A stretch of 64,000 nucleotides of DNA from Methanorbis rubei (GTDB lineage: Archaea > Halobacteriota > Methanomicrobia > Methanomicrobiales > Methanocorpusculaceae). Location of the stretch: contig NZ_JAWDKB010000001.1 in the NCBI RefSeq assembly GCF_032714495.1, forward strand, positions 124,001 through 188,000. The letters are read 5' to 3'. Position numbers and translations under genes: made by a program. The notes beneath the pieces are model-generated. The model did not search any database. It was not told the origin of the DNA and saw only the letters and a program-made list of their open reading frames with translations. Of this stretch, positions 34,004 to 43,816 are shown in pieces (the stretch's first letter is position 1; each line of letters starts with the position of its first letter).

Positions 34004-34636
34004 TTACCAACAATCAGTATGGGCTATTTCCCACAAATAGATCGAAGCAACACTTCCGTGCGGCGAGTAGCGGTTTCGCAGAATTTCAAACTCTGATTTC
34101 GACAGCGACGGCATATCATACAGCCGCATGATGCCTCGCCGAATGCCGAGATCATTCCAGCTCAGCACATCAGGCCGCTCCATCGAGAGAAGGAGCATCA
34201 TCTCTGCTGTCCACACACCGACACCGGGCAGCACCGTCAGCTCTTTGATGATCTCTTCATCGCTTTTTTTCCTGAATGTGGAGATGTCAACTTTTTTTGC
34301 GGCAACGGCGTCAGCAATGCCGCATATGTAGCCTGCCTTTCTCTTTGACATCCCACACTGCTGTATCTCGTCAGCTCCTGCCAAAGCTATCACATCAGGC
34401 GTGATGTCGTTTCCCAAAGCGTCCTGCATTCTGTTCCACACGGTATCTGCGGCTTTGGTTGATATCTGCTGGCCAACCACACTTCTGATCAGTGCAGAGA
34501 AGAGATCAGGGAATATTACGCGGTCAGGGCGCCCAAGTCGGTCCATTGCAGCTCCGAGAACCGGATCCTCTGCTGCAAGTCTGGCAATCTCTTTTTCTCC
34601 GTACGAAAAATACTGCATGGCTATCTCTTCATCCAC
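34004..34636 (-). CDS. DNA-3-methyladenine glycosylase (AlkA-like, HhH-GPD)
   Basis: 210-aa base-excision enzyme. The helix-hairpin-helix plus Gly/Pro motif is VLPGVGVWTAEMMLLLS and the catalytic Asp is in LSWNDLGIRRGI. The N-terminal part LFSALIRSVVGQQISTKAADTVWNRM is the conserved glycosylase helix pair. There are no [4Fe-4S] cysteines at the C-terminus, consistent with AlkA rather than Nth/MutY. Monocistronic. Confidence 0.9.
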   Translation of the reverse strand: MDEEIAMQYFSYGEKEIARLAAEDPVLGAAMDRLGRPDRVIFPDLFSALIRSVVGQQISTKAADTVWNRMQDALGNDITPDVIALAGADEIQQCGMSKRKAGYICGIADAVAAKKVDISTFRKKSDEEIIKELTVLPGVGVWTAEMMLLLSMERPDVLSWNDLGIRRGIMRLYDMPSLSKSEFEILRNRYSPHGSVASIYLWEIAHTDCW

Positions 34637-34925
34637 ATATGTTCACCTCTGATAAGTAGTATTCGGCAGGGGTTGTTCCAAGTAAAGTCCCTGTATCAAA
34701 ATTACACAACTCGACTTTTATTTGAAAAATATTTCATCATGATTTTTTTCAAAATCTGACGAAATTTTTCTCCCTGCATCACTTTCTCAGGCATTTTTCG
34801 CGAAAGAAATATACGACAAATGACGAGCTATTATTGTTGATTAACGAAGAAAACGACGTAGTCGGCAAAGGCAAAGGTTCATGTCAGATACCCTACCATG
34901 TATCTTGTATAGAGGTTACGTGTTC

Positions 34926-35555
34926 ATGGGGTTGAAAAGCTGGGTTGTCCCGCAGGATAAAATCTTTTTTGAGCTCTTCGAAGAACAGGCGGAGATCGTC
35001 TGTGAAGCAGCCGATCTTTTACAGAATATTTTCACCGACTACACCGACATTCCAGAAAAATACCGACAGATGAAGGACCTCGAACACCGCGGCGACGCAA
35101 TGGCGCACCGGGCGTATGAGGAACTGAACCGCACCTTCATCACCCCAATAGAACCAGAAGAGATCTCCCGCCTTACCACTGCCCTCGATGACGTGATCGA
35201 CTTCATCGACTCAGGAACCAACATGCTGTTGATCTATGAGATCGAACAGCCTGATGAGTTCATGATCGGATTTGCCTCGGTCATCCGTCAGGCAGCTGAA
35301 GAAATCCGGACCGGTGTTGCCGGGCTTCGCACCTTAAACGATCCGGAAACCATCAAAGGCTGCTGCATTGAGATCAACCGACTGGAAAACCAGGCCGACG
35401 AAATTCTGTCAAAAGCCTTGCAGAATCTGTTCAAGACCAAAGACCCGGTCATCATCATCAAACTCAAGGACATCTACGAACACTTTGAGATTGCAACCGA
35501 CAAATGTGAGGATGTCGCCGATGTCTTTGCCTCGATCCTAATCCGTCACACGTGA
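34926..35555 (+). CDS. PhoU-like DUF47 protein, 209 aa
   Basis: All-helical PhoU-like regulator of Pit phosphate transport: KDLEHRGDAMAHRAYEELNRTFITPIEPEEI, then ALDDVIDFIDSGTNM and the C-terminal LKDIYEHFEIATDKCEDVADVFA, with paired ExxxD metal-binding repeats. The start is put at the ATG at 34926, 11 nt after gagg. The stop overlaps the GTG start of the Pit transporter (GTGA). Confidence 0.92.
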   Translation: MGLKSWVVPQDKIFFELFEEQAEIVCEAADLLQNIFTDYTDIPEKYRQMKDLEHRGDAMAHRAYEELNRTFITPIEPEEISRLTTALDDVIDFIDSGTNMLLIYEIEQPDEFMIGFASVIRQAAEEIRTGVAGLRTLNDPETIKGCCIEINRLENQADEILSKALQNLFKTKDPVIIIKLKDIYEHFEIATDKCEDVADVFASILIRHT

Positions 35556-36754
35556 GTTCAATGGATGCAAACACCATCATCATCATTCTCGGCATCATAA
35601 TTGCACTCGCGTTCAACTTTTCCAATGGAAGAAACGACGCGTCAAACACGATAGCCACCGTCATCGCAACCCGTGCACTTGTTCCACGAACCGCGATTAT
35701 TATCGCGTCAATTTGTTGTCTTGCGGGTCCTTTTATTTTCTCAACCGCTGTTGCAAAAACTATCGGCAAGGGAATTATTGACCCGGGAATTTTCACACCT
35801 GTTTTACTTTTCATCGGACTTATCGGAGCAGTGCTCTGGGTTAACTCCTGCTCGCAGTACGGCATTCCTGTCTCTTCATCCCATGCGCTCGTCGGCGGAC
35901 TGATCGGTGTAGGTCTCGCCGCAGGCGGAGTGTCTGCAGTGTTCTGGCCTGACCCGACCATGACCACATGGACGATCATCTACATTGCCGCAGGCGCTCT
36001 GGTCGGCGGACTTATCATGGCGCTCGTCGCCTTCCTCGCCCATGATAAGATCAAAACTTTTGTCATCCTCGGTGCATGCGCTGGCGCGATTATTGCAATA
36101 CCGCTGCTTATGATCCTTGACTTGTTCGTGATCAAAGGTCTGCTTGCAATCCTTCTCTTCATCTGTGTCTCTCCGGCGCTCGGTCTGATCGTGTCCTACT
36201 TTTTCACGACCCTCGTCACCAAAGTCATGGCAAACACCCGTCATCCTTCCAAGATGAACAAATGGTTCCAACGTGCTCAGATTGTCGGTGCAGGATTTCA
36301 GGCAATGAGTCTTGGGGGCAACGATGCCCAGAATGCCATGGGTATCATCATGGCAATTCTGATCGCGGCAGGCATCATTGCCGCGGACGGCGAGCTGCCG
36401 TTATGGGTTATTATACTCTCGGCTGTTGCAATCTCTCTTGGTATTCTCTCCGGCGGATGGAAGGTTATCAAAAAAATGGGTACCGGTATCACCAAAATTC
36501 AGCCCTATCAGGGATTTTCGGCATCAATGTCCGGCGGTCTTGTGCTGTCATTTATGACCATGTTCGGTGTTCCGGTCTCAACCACGCATGTTGCGACAGG
36601 AACCATCATGGGAACCGGCGTGACCCGCGGAACCGGCGCGGTAAAATGGGGAGCGGTCCGTCAGATGATAACGGCATGGGTTCTGACCATTCCTGCGGCG
36701 GCAGCGGTTTCTGGAATATGTTATGTTGTGGCTCAGGCAATCTTCGGATTTTAA
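35552..36754 (+). CDS. PiT-family inorganic phosphate transporter
   Basis: A 400-aa membrane protein with about 10 helices and the duplicated PiT signature: NFSNGRNDASNTIATVIATRALVP in the first half and LGGNDAQNAMGIIMAIL in the second. GTG start at 35552 overlaps the DUF47 stop, and an ATG at 35561 is also possible. With the PhoU-like partner it takes up phosphate, usually as metal-phosphate with a cation. Confidence 0.94.
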   Translation: MSSMDANTIIIILGIIIALAFNFSNGRNDASNTIATVIATRALVPRTAIIIASICCLAGPFIFSTAVAKTIGKGIIDPGIFTPVLLFIGLIGAVLWVNSCSQYGIPVSSSHALVGGLIGVGLAAGGVSAVFWPDPTMTTWTIIYIAAGALVGGLIMALVAFLAHDKIKTFVILGACAGAIIAIPLLMILDLFVIKGLLAILLFICVSPALGLIVSYFFTTLVTKVMANTRHPSKMNKWFQRAQIVGAGFQAMSLGGNDAQNAMGIIMAILIAAGIIAADGELPLWVIILSAVAISLGILSGGWKVIKKMGTGITKIQPYQGFSASMSGGLVLSFMTMFGVPVSTTHVATGTIMGTGVTRGTGAVKWGAVRQMITAWVLTIPAAAAVSGICYVVAQAIFGF

Positions 36755-36846
36755 AGCATCAGTGATATACCATAGATGACGCAGGCAACTGCAACAATCA
36801 TCAGCACGATGTACATAAGTCCGGGTTTTGGCGTATCCTCTTCCAT
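36751..36846 (-). CDS. 31-aa single-span membrane peptide
   Basis: Encodes MEEDTPKPGLMYIVLMIV followed by a further hydrophobic stretch ending ISLML, i.e. an acidic N-terminus and one membrane helix. Its stop overlaps the Pit stop on the opposite strand. An earlier in-frame start would run antisense through the ferredoxin gene and is not credible. Unrecognised; small proteins of this layout are common in methanogens as membrane-complex subunits. Confidence 0.5.
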   Translation of the reverse strand: MEEDTPKPGLMYIVLMIVAVACVIYGISLML

Positions 36847-36906
36847 ACTCCTTACCTTTTTCTCATCCAGAGAGTTTATGCGTTGCGCCTCCCAAATAAT
36901 AAAGCA

Positions 36907-37086
36907 ATGATCAATATTCGTAGAGACGTTTGCGGCTACTGCGGAGCATGTGTGTCCGTGTGTCCGCAGGGTTCGCTTGAACTCATTGACGCGTACCTGA
37001 CTGTTGATGCCGATACCTGTAAAGACAAATGCAAGATCTGCTCGACCGTCTGTCCTCTTGGTGCTATTGAATGGGTGGAGAAATGA
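36907..37086 (+). CDS. 2[4Fe-4S] ferredoxin, 59 aa
   Basis: Two cluster motifs, [14 protein letters not shown] and [15 protein letters not shown], the second with an inserted residue pair. The ATG at 36907 is preferred over a TTG farther up. It overlaps the first GGR gene in ATGA, so it is very likely the electron donor for the geranylgeranyl reductases that follow, as known for archaeal GGR which use ferredoxin-type donors. Confidence 0.92.
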   Translation: MINIRRDVCGYCGACVSVCPQGSLELIDAYLTVDADTCKDKCKICSTVCPLGAIEWVEK

Positions 37087-38276
37087 AGGAAACATACGAC
37101 GTTTTAGTTGTTGGCGGAGGTCCGGGAGGAGCTCTTGCCGCAAAGGCTGCGGCAGAGTCAGGTCTGTCGGTTCTCCTTGTGGAGAAGCGTCCTGCTATTG
37201 GTGCACCGGTCCGCTGTGCGGAAGGCATTGGTAAAGAAGCTCTCGCTGAGTTTATCGCTGCTGATCCGAAATGGATCTCAGCAGACATTGAACGTGCAGT
37301 GCTTGTTGGTCCGGACGGAACGAAGTTCACGATCGGCGGCGAGGCTGCCGGCGGTAAAGTCGGATATGTGCTGGACCGCAAAATCTTCGACCGCGAGCTT
37401 ATCTGGCGTGCGGCAGAGGCAGGTGCAGAAATTCAGGTGCATGCACGTGCATCAGCCCCGATTATTATCGAAGGTAAACTTGCCGGTGCAGTCATTCACC
37501 AGCACGGCAAAACCTATGAGGTTCGTGCAAAAGTCGTGATCGCAGCTGACGGTGTTGAGTCGAAGTTTGCGAAGTGGGCCGGTATTGATACGACCGTGCC
37601 ACTCTGGGAGCTGGAAACCTGTGCCCAGTATATTGTCAATGATATTGACTTCGATAACAAGGCAAATGTGTTCCATGTCTCCAACGAAGCATGTCCCTGG
37701 GGATACATCTGGATTTTCCCGAAAGGCCCCAGATGTGCGAACATCGGTATCGGTATTGCCGGTACAAAGTCCGGCGAAGGCCACCGTGCAAAGGACTACC
37801 TTGACAAGTATCTTGCAAAAGAGTTCCCGAACGGTAAAGTCACCGAGCTGATCGTTGGCGGTGTGTCGGTCTGCAAGCCGCTTGAGTGCACGGTTGCTGA
37901 CAATTTGATTGTTGTCGGGGACGCTGCACGTCTGTCTGATCCGATCACGGGCGGCGGTATCTACAATGCGATGTACACCGGAAATCTCGCCGGAAACATT
38001 GCGGCAACGGCAATTAAGAACGGCGACAGCTCCAAGAAGGCGCTGATGATCTATGATAAGACCTGGCGTGACGGTCCGGTCGGCACGACGCTTGCCCGCA
38101 ATTATGCGGTGAAGGAGTCGTTTATTAAGATGGATGACAAAAAGCTGAACTCGATTGTTCACTCGATGAGCGATATGCAGATCGATGATCTGAGCGTGAG
38201 AAAGCTGGTGCTTGCTATCTTCAAGGCAAATCCGTGGCTGGCTCTTGAGTTGCCGCATCTGCTGAAAGCACTCTAA
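37083..38276 (+). CDS. geranylgeranyl reductase-type flavoprotein, copy 1
   Basis: A 397-aa FAD enzyme. FAD motifs: [37 protein letters not shown] with the family Cys, [14 protein letters not shown], and [25 protein letters not shown]. It saturates the isoprenoid chains of archaeal membrane lipids. The start at 37083 has ggtggag in front and overlaps the ferredoxin stop; an earlier in-frame ATG at 37071 is possible. A close paralogue follows directly. Likely reductants are the adjacent ferredoxin and, in methanogens, F420-linked systems. Confidence 0.93.
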   Translation: MKETYDVLVVGGGPGGALAAKAAAESGLSVLLVEKRPAIGAPVRCAEGIGKEALAEFIAADPKWISADIERAVLVGPDGTKFTIGGEAAGGKVGYVLDRKIFDRELIWRAAEAGAEIQVHARASAPIIIEGKLAGAVIHQHGKTYEVRAKVVIAADGVESKFAKWAGIDTTVPLWELETCAQYIVNDIDFDNKANVFHVSNEACPWGYIWIFPKGPRCANIGIGIAGTKSGEGHRAKDYLDKYLAKEFPNGKVTELIVGGVSVCKPLECTVADNLIVVGDAARLSDPITGGGIYNAMYTGNLAGNIAATAIKNGDSSKKALMIYDKTWRDGPVGTTLARNYAVKESFIKMDDKKLNSIVHSMSDMQIDDLSVRKLVLAIFKANPWLALELPHLLKAL

Positions 38277-38300
38277 CCAAAATTATTTTTTTCAGGTACG

Positions 38301-39494
38301 ATGAAAGACGCGTATGATGTTGTGGTAGTCGGCGCAGGGCCTGCGGGTGCGATGGCTGCGAGAGAGGCGGCGGTATGCGGCGCGTCTGTTCTTCTTGTGG
38401 AGAAACGTCCGGCGGTCGGTGCTCCGGTCCGGTGTGCGGAAGGGATTGTGACAAGGGATCTTTTGGAGTTTACGACTCCTGATCCAAAATGGATTTCGGC
38501 AGTTATCAGACGGGCGAGATTTATGGGTCCGGGCGGCGCAAATTTTCTTATTTCCGGCAAATCCGATGATGAGGTGCTTGGCTACACGCTGGATCGGAAG
38601 ATATTTGACCGCGAGCTGGTGATGCGTGCTGCAGATGCTGGAGTCGAAGTTGCGGTTCATGCACGTGCGGTGCCGTTTGTTGAAGACAACCGCATTGCAG
38701 GGGCCGTGATTCATCAGCATGGAGTTTCTCACACGGTCCGTGCGAAAGTGGTGATCGCAGCTGACGGTGTTGAGTCGAAGTTTGCAAAAGTTGCAGGGAT
38801 TGATACAACGGTGCCGCTTGCTGATCTGGATTCCTGTGTGCAGTATCTGGTGACTGATATCGATATTGATCCTGAGATGAATGTCTTTTTCTGGAGCAAT
38901 GCTGAGTGCCCGCATGGCTATATCTGGATTTTTCCGAAAGGCCCGAGGACGGCGAACATTGGTATCGGGATTCCCGGGACAAAGTCAGGCGACGGTCATC
39001 GGGCGAAGGATTATCTTGACCGATATATGGAGAAAAATTTTCCGAACGGCAAGGTTACGGAGCTGATTGTCGGCGGTGTTTCAACATGCAGACCACTTTC
39101 CTGTACGGCTGCGGACTCTTTGATCATCTGCGGCGATGCGGCACGTATGTCGGATCCGTTCACGGGCGGCGGAATTTATCAGGCGCTTTTTTCCGGACAG
39201 CTTGCGGGCAGGACGGCGGCTGATGCTGTTGTTCGGAACGATTGTTCGAAGAAGGCGCTGATGGTGTATGATGCGGCATGGCGGTCGAGCCGGATGGGAA
39301 AATTTTTGTCGCGGTCGTATCTGATCCGTGATGTGTTTTTCCGGATGGATGATGCGATGCTTGCCGAGGTCATCGAGTCGGTTCCGGATCTTCAGCTGAA
39401 TGAGGTGACGGTGCCGTCGGTGCTTGCGGCGATGTTGAAGAATAATCCCTGGATTGCGATGAAGTTTCCGAAACTGTTTCTGCATCGGAAATAA
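38301..39494 (+). CDS. geranylgeranyl reductase-type flavoprotein, copy 2
   Basis: 397 aa with the same motifs as copy 1: [75 protein letters not shown]. It lies 24 bp after copy 1, so this is a tandem duplication. Long stretches are identical in protein, while the 5' FAD and C-terminal helical parts have diverged, suggesting different substrate chain or position. Ends at a family-1 repeat element. Confidence 0.93.
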   Translation: MKDAYDVVVVGAGPAGAMAAREAAVCGASVLLVEKRPAVGAPVRCAEGIVTRDLLEFTTPDPKWISAVIRRARFMGPGGANFLISGKSDDEVLGYTLDRKIFDRELVMRAADAGVEVAVHARAVPFVEDNRIAGAVIHQHGVSHTVRAKVVIAADGVESKFAKVAGIDTTVPLADLDSCVQYLVTDIDIDPEMNVFFWSNAECPHGYIWIFPKGPRTANIGIGIPGTKSGDGHRAKDYLDRYMEKNFPNGKVTELIVGGVSTCRPLSCTAADSLIICGDAARMSDPFTGGGIYQALFSGQLAGRTAADAVVRNDCSKKALMVYDAAWRSSRMGKFLSRSYLIRDVFFRMDDAMLAEVIESVPDLQLNEVTVPSVLAAMLKNNPWIAMKFPKLFLHRK

Positions 39495-39516
39495 TTTTTT
39501 TTGAATTATTATTTTG

Positions 39517-39667
39517 AAACGCGAATGACGCGAATAAAAAATCGTCAATGGCGATTTTTAAGATTTTATTTATTTTTAAAATAGATTTGCTCGTTCAGAA
39601 AAATGCAGATAATTTCTTTTTTTGAAAAATCGCCATTGGCGATTTTTTATTCGCGCCATTCGCGTTT
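39517..39667. repeat. complete family-1 inverted-repeat element with ~65-bp loop
   Basis: The left arm 39517-39559 (aaacgcgaatgacgcgaat, then palindrome ATCGTCAATGGCGAT) and right arm 39625-39667 flank an AT-rich loop of 65 bp. The arms can pair over about 40 bp. A mini-repeat remnant (ggccgaaggcat) follows. Situated between the convergent ends of the GGR and thiL genes, so it may terminate both. Confidence 0.82.
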
Positions 39668-39691
39668 GGCCGAAGGCATACGATTCGTGTT

Positions 39692-40552
39692 TCACTCCCA
39701 AACATGTGCATAGCCGCGGTTTTCAACCGTCCTCCCACCACGCACAACACCGCTTCCTTCAACAACCTCGCCGATGACCGACGCTGGCACATCAAGTCGC
39801 GCCAAATTCTCCCGGGAAATCGTAAACAGCAGACCGAAATCTCCCCCGCCATAGAGGAAATATTTCTCCGCATCAGAGATCGCCAGCGTCGGCAGCTCAT
39901 CATACAGCACAAACCCGACCCCTGACGCTTCTCCCATGTCATACAGCGAGACCGCAATGCCGTCTGAGACATCCATCATCGCCGTTGCCCCGGCTCTCGC
40001 AATTTTTTGTCCCTCGAAAACCTGCGGCTCCGGCGTCACCAGATTTTTCCGGTACTCGGTAAACCCGTCAAGTCCTGCCTGTGCAGCGCCCGGTGCTCCG
40101 GTGCAGCAGACTCTGTCCCCCACTTTTGCTCCGGAGCGCCTGCGGTAAAACTCCCGCGGAACAAGACCGAGCGCGGTTGTTACAATCGTCAGCTCCGTAT
40201 GGCTGTCAATATCTCCGCCGACAATTTTTGCCCCATACCGTTTTGCACAGGCAACCGCTCCCTCCATGATCGGCCTCAGCCGTTCAGGCCGGTCAAGCCC
40301 GACCGCCACCAGCACCTGCGTCGGCTGTGCTCCGCAGCTCGCAACATCTGAAAGACTCACCGCGACACTCATCCAGCCCATCTCCCACTTAGTCATCCCT
40401 TTCGGAAAATCGGTCGTCTCATGCAGCATATCAGTTGTCGCAACCTGAATGAGTTTACCTTCCTCAAACTCACTCGCCGCACAGTCGTCTGCCGTCTCAT
40501 CGCGCCCGATTAGATCACGGATCGTTTCCAAAAGCTCCCGGTCATCCATCAC
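39692..40552 (-). CDS. thiL: thiamine-monophosphate kinase
   Basis: 286-aa AIR-synthase-fold kinase that phosphorylates TMP to TPP. Motifs: GRDETADDCA (ATP/Mg Asp), ATTDMLHETTDFP (substrate loop), VSLSDVASCGAQPTQVLVAVGL, then GGDIDSH and SDGIAVSLYDM. Last gene of the rio2-DUF460-thiL operon with ATGA overlap at the 5' end. Confidence 0.92.
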   Translation of the reverse strand: MMDDRELLETIRDLIGRDETADDCAASEFEEGKLIQVATTDMLHETTDFPKGMTKWEMGWMSVAVSLSDVASCGAQPTQVLVAVGLDRPERLRPIMEGAVACAKRYGAKIVGGDIDSHTELTIVTTALGLVPREFYRRRSGAKVGDRVCCTGAPGAAQAGLDGFTEYRKNLVTPEPQVFEGQKIARAGATAMMDVSDGIAVSLYDMGEASGVGFVLYDELPTLAISDAEKYFLYGGGDFGLLFTISRENLARLDVPASVIGEVVEGSGVVRGGRTVENRGYAHVWE

Positions 40553-42792
40553 TCATCACCTGTAATCTCCTTCTTTCTCTGCTCACGATACGCCGTCAAC
40601 ACCGAGGAAAGAACGTCCCCTTTGGGTTCCGCCTCCGGTACCTCCGCAGGTTTTGGCTCAGACGCCAAAACTTGCGGCTCGCTCTGCGGCGCTGGTGTCG
40701 GCGCAACCGGCGGGACCGGCACAGATTTTTTCACCACTGGCTTTGGCTTCTGTCCAGGTGCGGCTCGCAGATACTTCTCCGGCAAAATTGTCGCAGGATC
40801 AATTCCCTGCTCCCGTACCTCACGTACTCGCTCCACCTGATACTCCTTCATCATCGAGTCCAGCGCCTCGCTCTGTTTCTGCGTTCGGTAGACCGTCTGC
40901 GTCGCCGTCCATGCCTCGAGTGCCGCATCAAGAGCTGCGGTATCCACAACACCGATCTTTCCCTTCACCCGCGGCGACAGATCGGCTCCTGAGAGAATCG
41001 GCAGATCAATCTCCCGAAACTCCTCGATCAGATGCTGTTCGCGGGCACGTGTAAACACATGCCTCGGCAGAATCACCGCCTTCACCTTCGCATCCGCAAT
41101 ATCGCGGATTACCGACTTCCCCCATCCGTCAATCTGCAGAACATACAAAAGATCCTCGGCAAACAACCCCATCTCCTCATCAAGATCGCGAACCGCCTCG
41201 CGGGCAAGCAGCGGCAGAATCTTCAGCGCCGAACAGCCTTCCCCTGCCTGCAGGGAAATATACAGCTTCATTCGGTCGAGCCGTGTTCGAAGATTCTTAC
41301 ATCGTCTCTCCTCCTTTCGCAGCTGCTTTTTTACTGAGACAATCTCACTGTCACGGTCAGCTATTTCAACCGATGCAAGCATTCTTTGATGCTGTCCCTC
41401 CCGTTCAGCATTCAGCCGCTTGTGAAGAGCAGAGATCGTTTTGTCCTTTCCCTCTGACTCGCGCGACAGCGTCGCAACAAGAGTCCGCATCCGGCGAATT
41501 GTCTCTTCCTGTCGCGTGATCTTTTCATCACGCTCATCAAAGATGACAGCTTCAGCTTCAACCTCAGCCTCTGAGAGTTGAGGCAACGTCTGCGAAGCAG
41601 GTTCTTCGCCTGACAGCTTTGCAAGCGTCTGTTCGAGTGAGTAACCGCGGACTACCTGCGCCCGCAGTTCATCGATATCAAACCCTGACGGAGCACGCCT
41701 GAGAATACTGTCGAACTTATTTTTGTAGGTCCGGTAGGCGTACATCGCCGCAGACAGCGCGTCACGTTCATGATCATTTTTGAAATCATAACCGCTCGCA
41801 AGCGCATACTTCTCCTTCACCAGAATATCCTTCTTCGGACTCCACGCCACCGCAGAGAATGCACGTCGGATTTTTTCCACGCCGAACGGCATTTCCGCCT
41901 TGTCGGACGCAATCACCAGCGGCTTTCCAAGGCCCGCAATTTCGGCAACGAGGTCGGCAGCAGAAAACAAACGGGTACTTGCGAGGTAGACGAGATTTCC
42001 ATCGAGATCAAGCGCTGCAACCCCGATCGTCGTGCCGGGGTCGATTCCCACAATCAGATGTTTTGACTTGCGGGTCAGCTGCCGGAACTCAAGCTTCTCC
42101 CGCCGCCGACCGTTCACGCGTATCTGAGTGTCGCCGCCTTTGGAAGGCGAGACCTGAATCTCGGGACGGGGTGCATACACCGTGAACATCACGCGGCTTT
42201 CGCCTCCGAACGCACGGCGAACCAAAACCGTGTACTCAAGGTTGGCTGCAACCAGCTTCATCTCGATCTCGCGGGCATGGCTGCGAACTGCTCCATGCAT
42301 TTTGCGGACATAGCGATTCTGACTCCATCCGCCGCGTCCGGGCGACCGGCATCGCGAGACAATGATGTCAGTGACGCCTTCGTAGGCGAGAACCTCGTAT
42401 CCTGCGCCGAAGGATGCAAGGAGTGCCGAGGCTTTTGCCTCCTCAATCGGATTCTGTTTATCGAACGTGAGATTGTATCGTGCGGCAACCCGCGGGAGAC
42501 TTTCCATGTGAACGCAGTCGCCGGTTACCTGTACAAGTTTTGTGTCGTTTGGAATTTCTGCAAGAAACGCATAGAGTGCGGCATTGTCACTCGCAATCTC
42601 CTGAATGCTGTCGACTGCGAGTATCTCCGGCCGTTCGGCTCTGAGATAGCGGATCAGCCGATACTGGGTGACATTTTTTTCTTCGGAAACGACCACTCCG
42701 TCCGCTACGCGAACGAGTGCATAATGGGGACGCATGGTTCCTGATCTGACCGAACCCCGAATGATGTCGATACCGAAGATGAGTCTGTTCAT
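40549..42792 (-). CDS. DUF460 family protein with RNase H-like domain and coiled coil, 747 aa
   Basis: N-terminal domain FGIDIIRGSVRSGTMRPHYALV, then IVGIDPGTTIGVAALDLDGNLV, an RNase H-like/RuvX-type actin fold. The DHERDALSAAMYAYR acidic triad region follows. A long coiled coil (about 440-560, with REEERR-type heptads) separates the C-terminal part and a Pro-rich tail. The family is archaea-specific with no established activity; co-occurrence with Rio2 suggests a role in ribosome or RNA biology. Overlaps thiL and rio2 by 4 nt each. Confidence 0.86.
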   Translation of the reverse strand: MNRLIFGIDIIRGSVRSGTMRPHYALVRVADGVVVSEEKNVTQYRLIRYLRAERPEILAVDSIQEIASDNAALYAFLAEIPNDTKLVQVTGDCVHMESLPRVAARYNLTFDKQNPIEEAKASALLASFGAGYEVLAYEGVTDIIVSRCRSPGRGGWSQNRYVRKMHGAVRSHAREIEMKLVAANLEYTVLVRRAFGGESRVMFTVYAPRPEIQVSPSKGGDTQIRVNGRRREKLEFRQLTRKSKHLIVGIDPGTTIGVAALDLDGNLVYLASTRLFSAADLVAEIAGLGKPLVIASDKAEMPFGVEKIRRAFSAVAWSPKKDILVKEKYALASGYDFKNDHERDALSAAMYAYRTYKNKFDSILRRAPSGFDIDELRAQVVRGYSLEQTLAKLSGEEPASQTLPQLSEAEVEAEAVIFDERDEKITRQEETIRRMRTLVATLSRESEGKDKTISALHKRLNAEREGQHQRMLASVEIADRDSEIVSVKKQLRKEERRCKNLRTRLDRMKLYISLQAGEGCSALKILPLLAREAVRDLDEEMGLFAEDLLYVLQIDGWGKSVIRDIADAKVKAVILPRHVFTRAREQHLIEEFREIDLPILSGADLSPRVKGKIGVVDTAALDAALEAWTATQTVYRTQKQSEALDSMMKEYQVERVREVREQGIDPATILPEKYLRAAPGQKPKPVVKKSVPVPPVAPTPAPQSEPQVLASEPKPAEVPEAEPKGDVLSSVLTAYREQRKKEITGDE

Positions 42793-43661
42793 TCCTCCTT
42801 CCTGACTGCGGTTACGAATCTGAGTGCTTCATCGATGTCGTAGGTTTTCTGGTACTTTTTGGTGAAGAATGCGCCGACGGTTTCGAGGTCATGGCGAAGT
42901 GCTGCGTCCGCATTCTGGTGAGCCGGAGTAATCCACTGCGGCCAGTCGATGATCCAGACAACCGCTCCGTCGTACATGATGTTGTACTCGGAGAGGTCGC
43001 CGTGGATGTAGCCTTCGCTGTATGCGATTTTTACCTGTTCGAGTATTTCCTGCCAGACGGCGTCCGGGTTTTCGAGCTGGCAGCGGTTGAGGTTCACTCC
43101 TTGGATGAAGGACATGACGATGACGTGACGGTTGATGTCGATCGGGACCGGGACGTTGACTTTTCCGTTGAGTGCGGTGAGCGCTTCGTACTCGCGGGCT
43201 GCGGATTTTGCGGAGGCAAATATCCAGGGACAGTGTCCTTCTTCAGGCATGTAGTCGCGGTTGGTGCGAACGGTCTGAAATGAGCGCTGGCCGATTTTGT
43301 GGAGTTTGAGTACGACGACGCCAAAGCCGAGCGCTTCGTATATTTCCGATTCCTTGCCGACGCCGATCATGGAGCCGAGTGCTGATATGGATTTTTTTGC
43401 GGTGAGGCCTGAGAGGGCGAGCGCGTCGTAGCCTTTGAAGACGAGTGAGTATCCTTTGTAGGGGACTGAGTCTGATCTGACCATGTCAAGGTGAATGAGG
43501 TTGCCGACACGGTATTTTGTTTCGTTTGCGGAGAGGTGAACGGCTGTTCTGAGGTCGTCCTCAGGGACCCAGCGGTAGCGGCGCATCATTCGCTCTAAGG
43601 CGTTGAGAATGCGGATTTCGTATTTGTGAAGATTTTTGATGTCATCGGCTGACAAAGGCAT
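42789..43661 (-). CDS. rio2: RIO-type serine/threonine kinase Rio2
   Basis: 290 aa. An N-terminal winged helix (residues 1-80, RYRWVPEDDLRTAVHLSANETKYRVGNL) is followed by a RIO kinase domain: P-loop GVGKESEIYEA, catalytic loop YIHGDLSEYNIMYD, metal loop WIIDWPQWI. Involved in 40S/30S ribosome maturation in eukaryotes and archaea. First gene of an operon with the DUF460 and ThiL genes. Confidence 0.94.
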   Translation of the reverse strand: MPLSADDIKNLHKYEIRILNALERMMRRYRWVPEDDLRTAVHLSANETKYRVGNLIHLDMVRSDSVPYKGYSLVFKGYDALALSGLTAKKSISALGSMIGVGKESEIYEALGFGVVVLKLHKIGQRSFQTVRTNRDYMPEEGHCPWIFASAKSAAREYEALTALNGKVNVPVPIDINRHVIVMSFIQGVNLNRCQLENPDAVWQEILEQVKIAYSEGYIHGDLSEYNIMYDGAVVWIIDWPQWITPAHQNADAALRHDLETVGAFFTKKYQKTYDIDEALRFVTAVRKEE

Positions 43662-43705
43662 TAGATATTGATTGACTTTGCAGGGATAAAAGTATCATGA
43701 TGATC

Positions 43706-43735
43706 AGTGGTGAGCAGGCCGAAGGCATGTGATTC
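43706..43735. repeat. mini-repeat (~30 bp) copy
   Basis: gtggtgagcaggccgaag then gcatgtgattcgcgttt: a partial copy of the mini-repeat with an adjoining family-1 arm end, here without the palindrome. It sits in the 155-bp gap between rio2 and the next gene. Confidence 0.65.
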
Positions 43736-43816
43736 GCGTTTCAAAATCTCATCCTACCTACTCAACACAAACCAGTGCAACCTACATATCAGACGAACGC
43801 CAACTATTGATGTACT

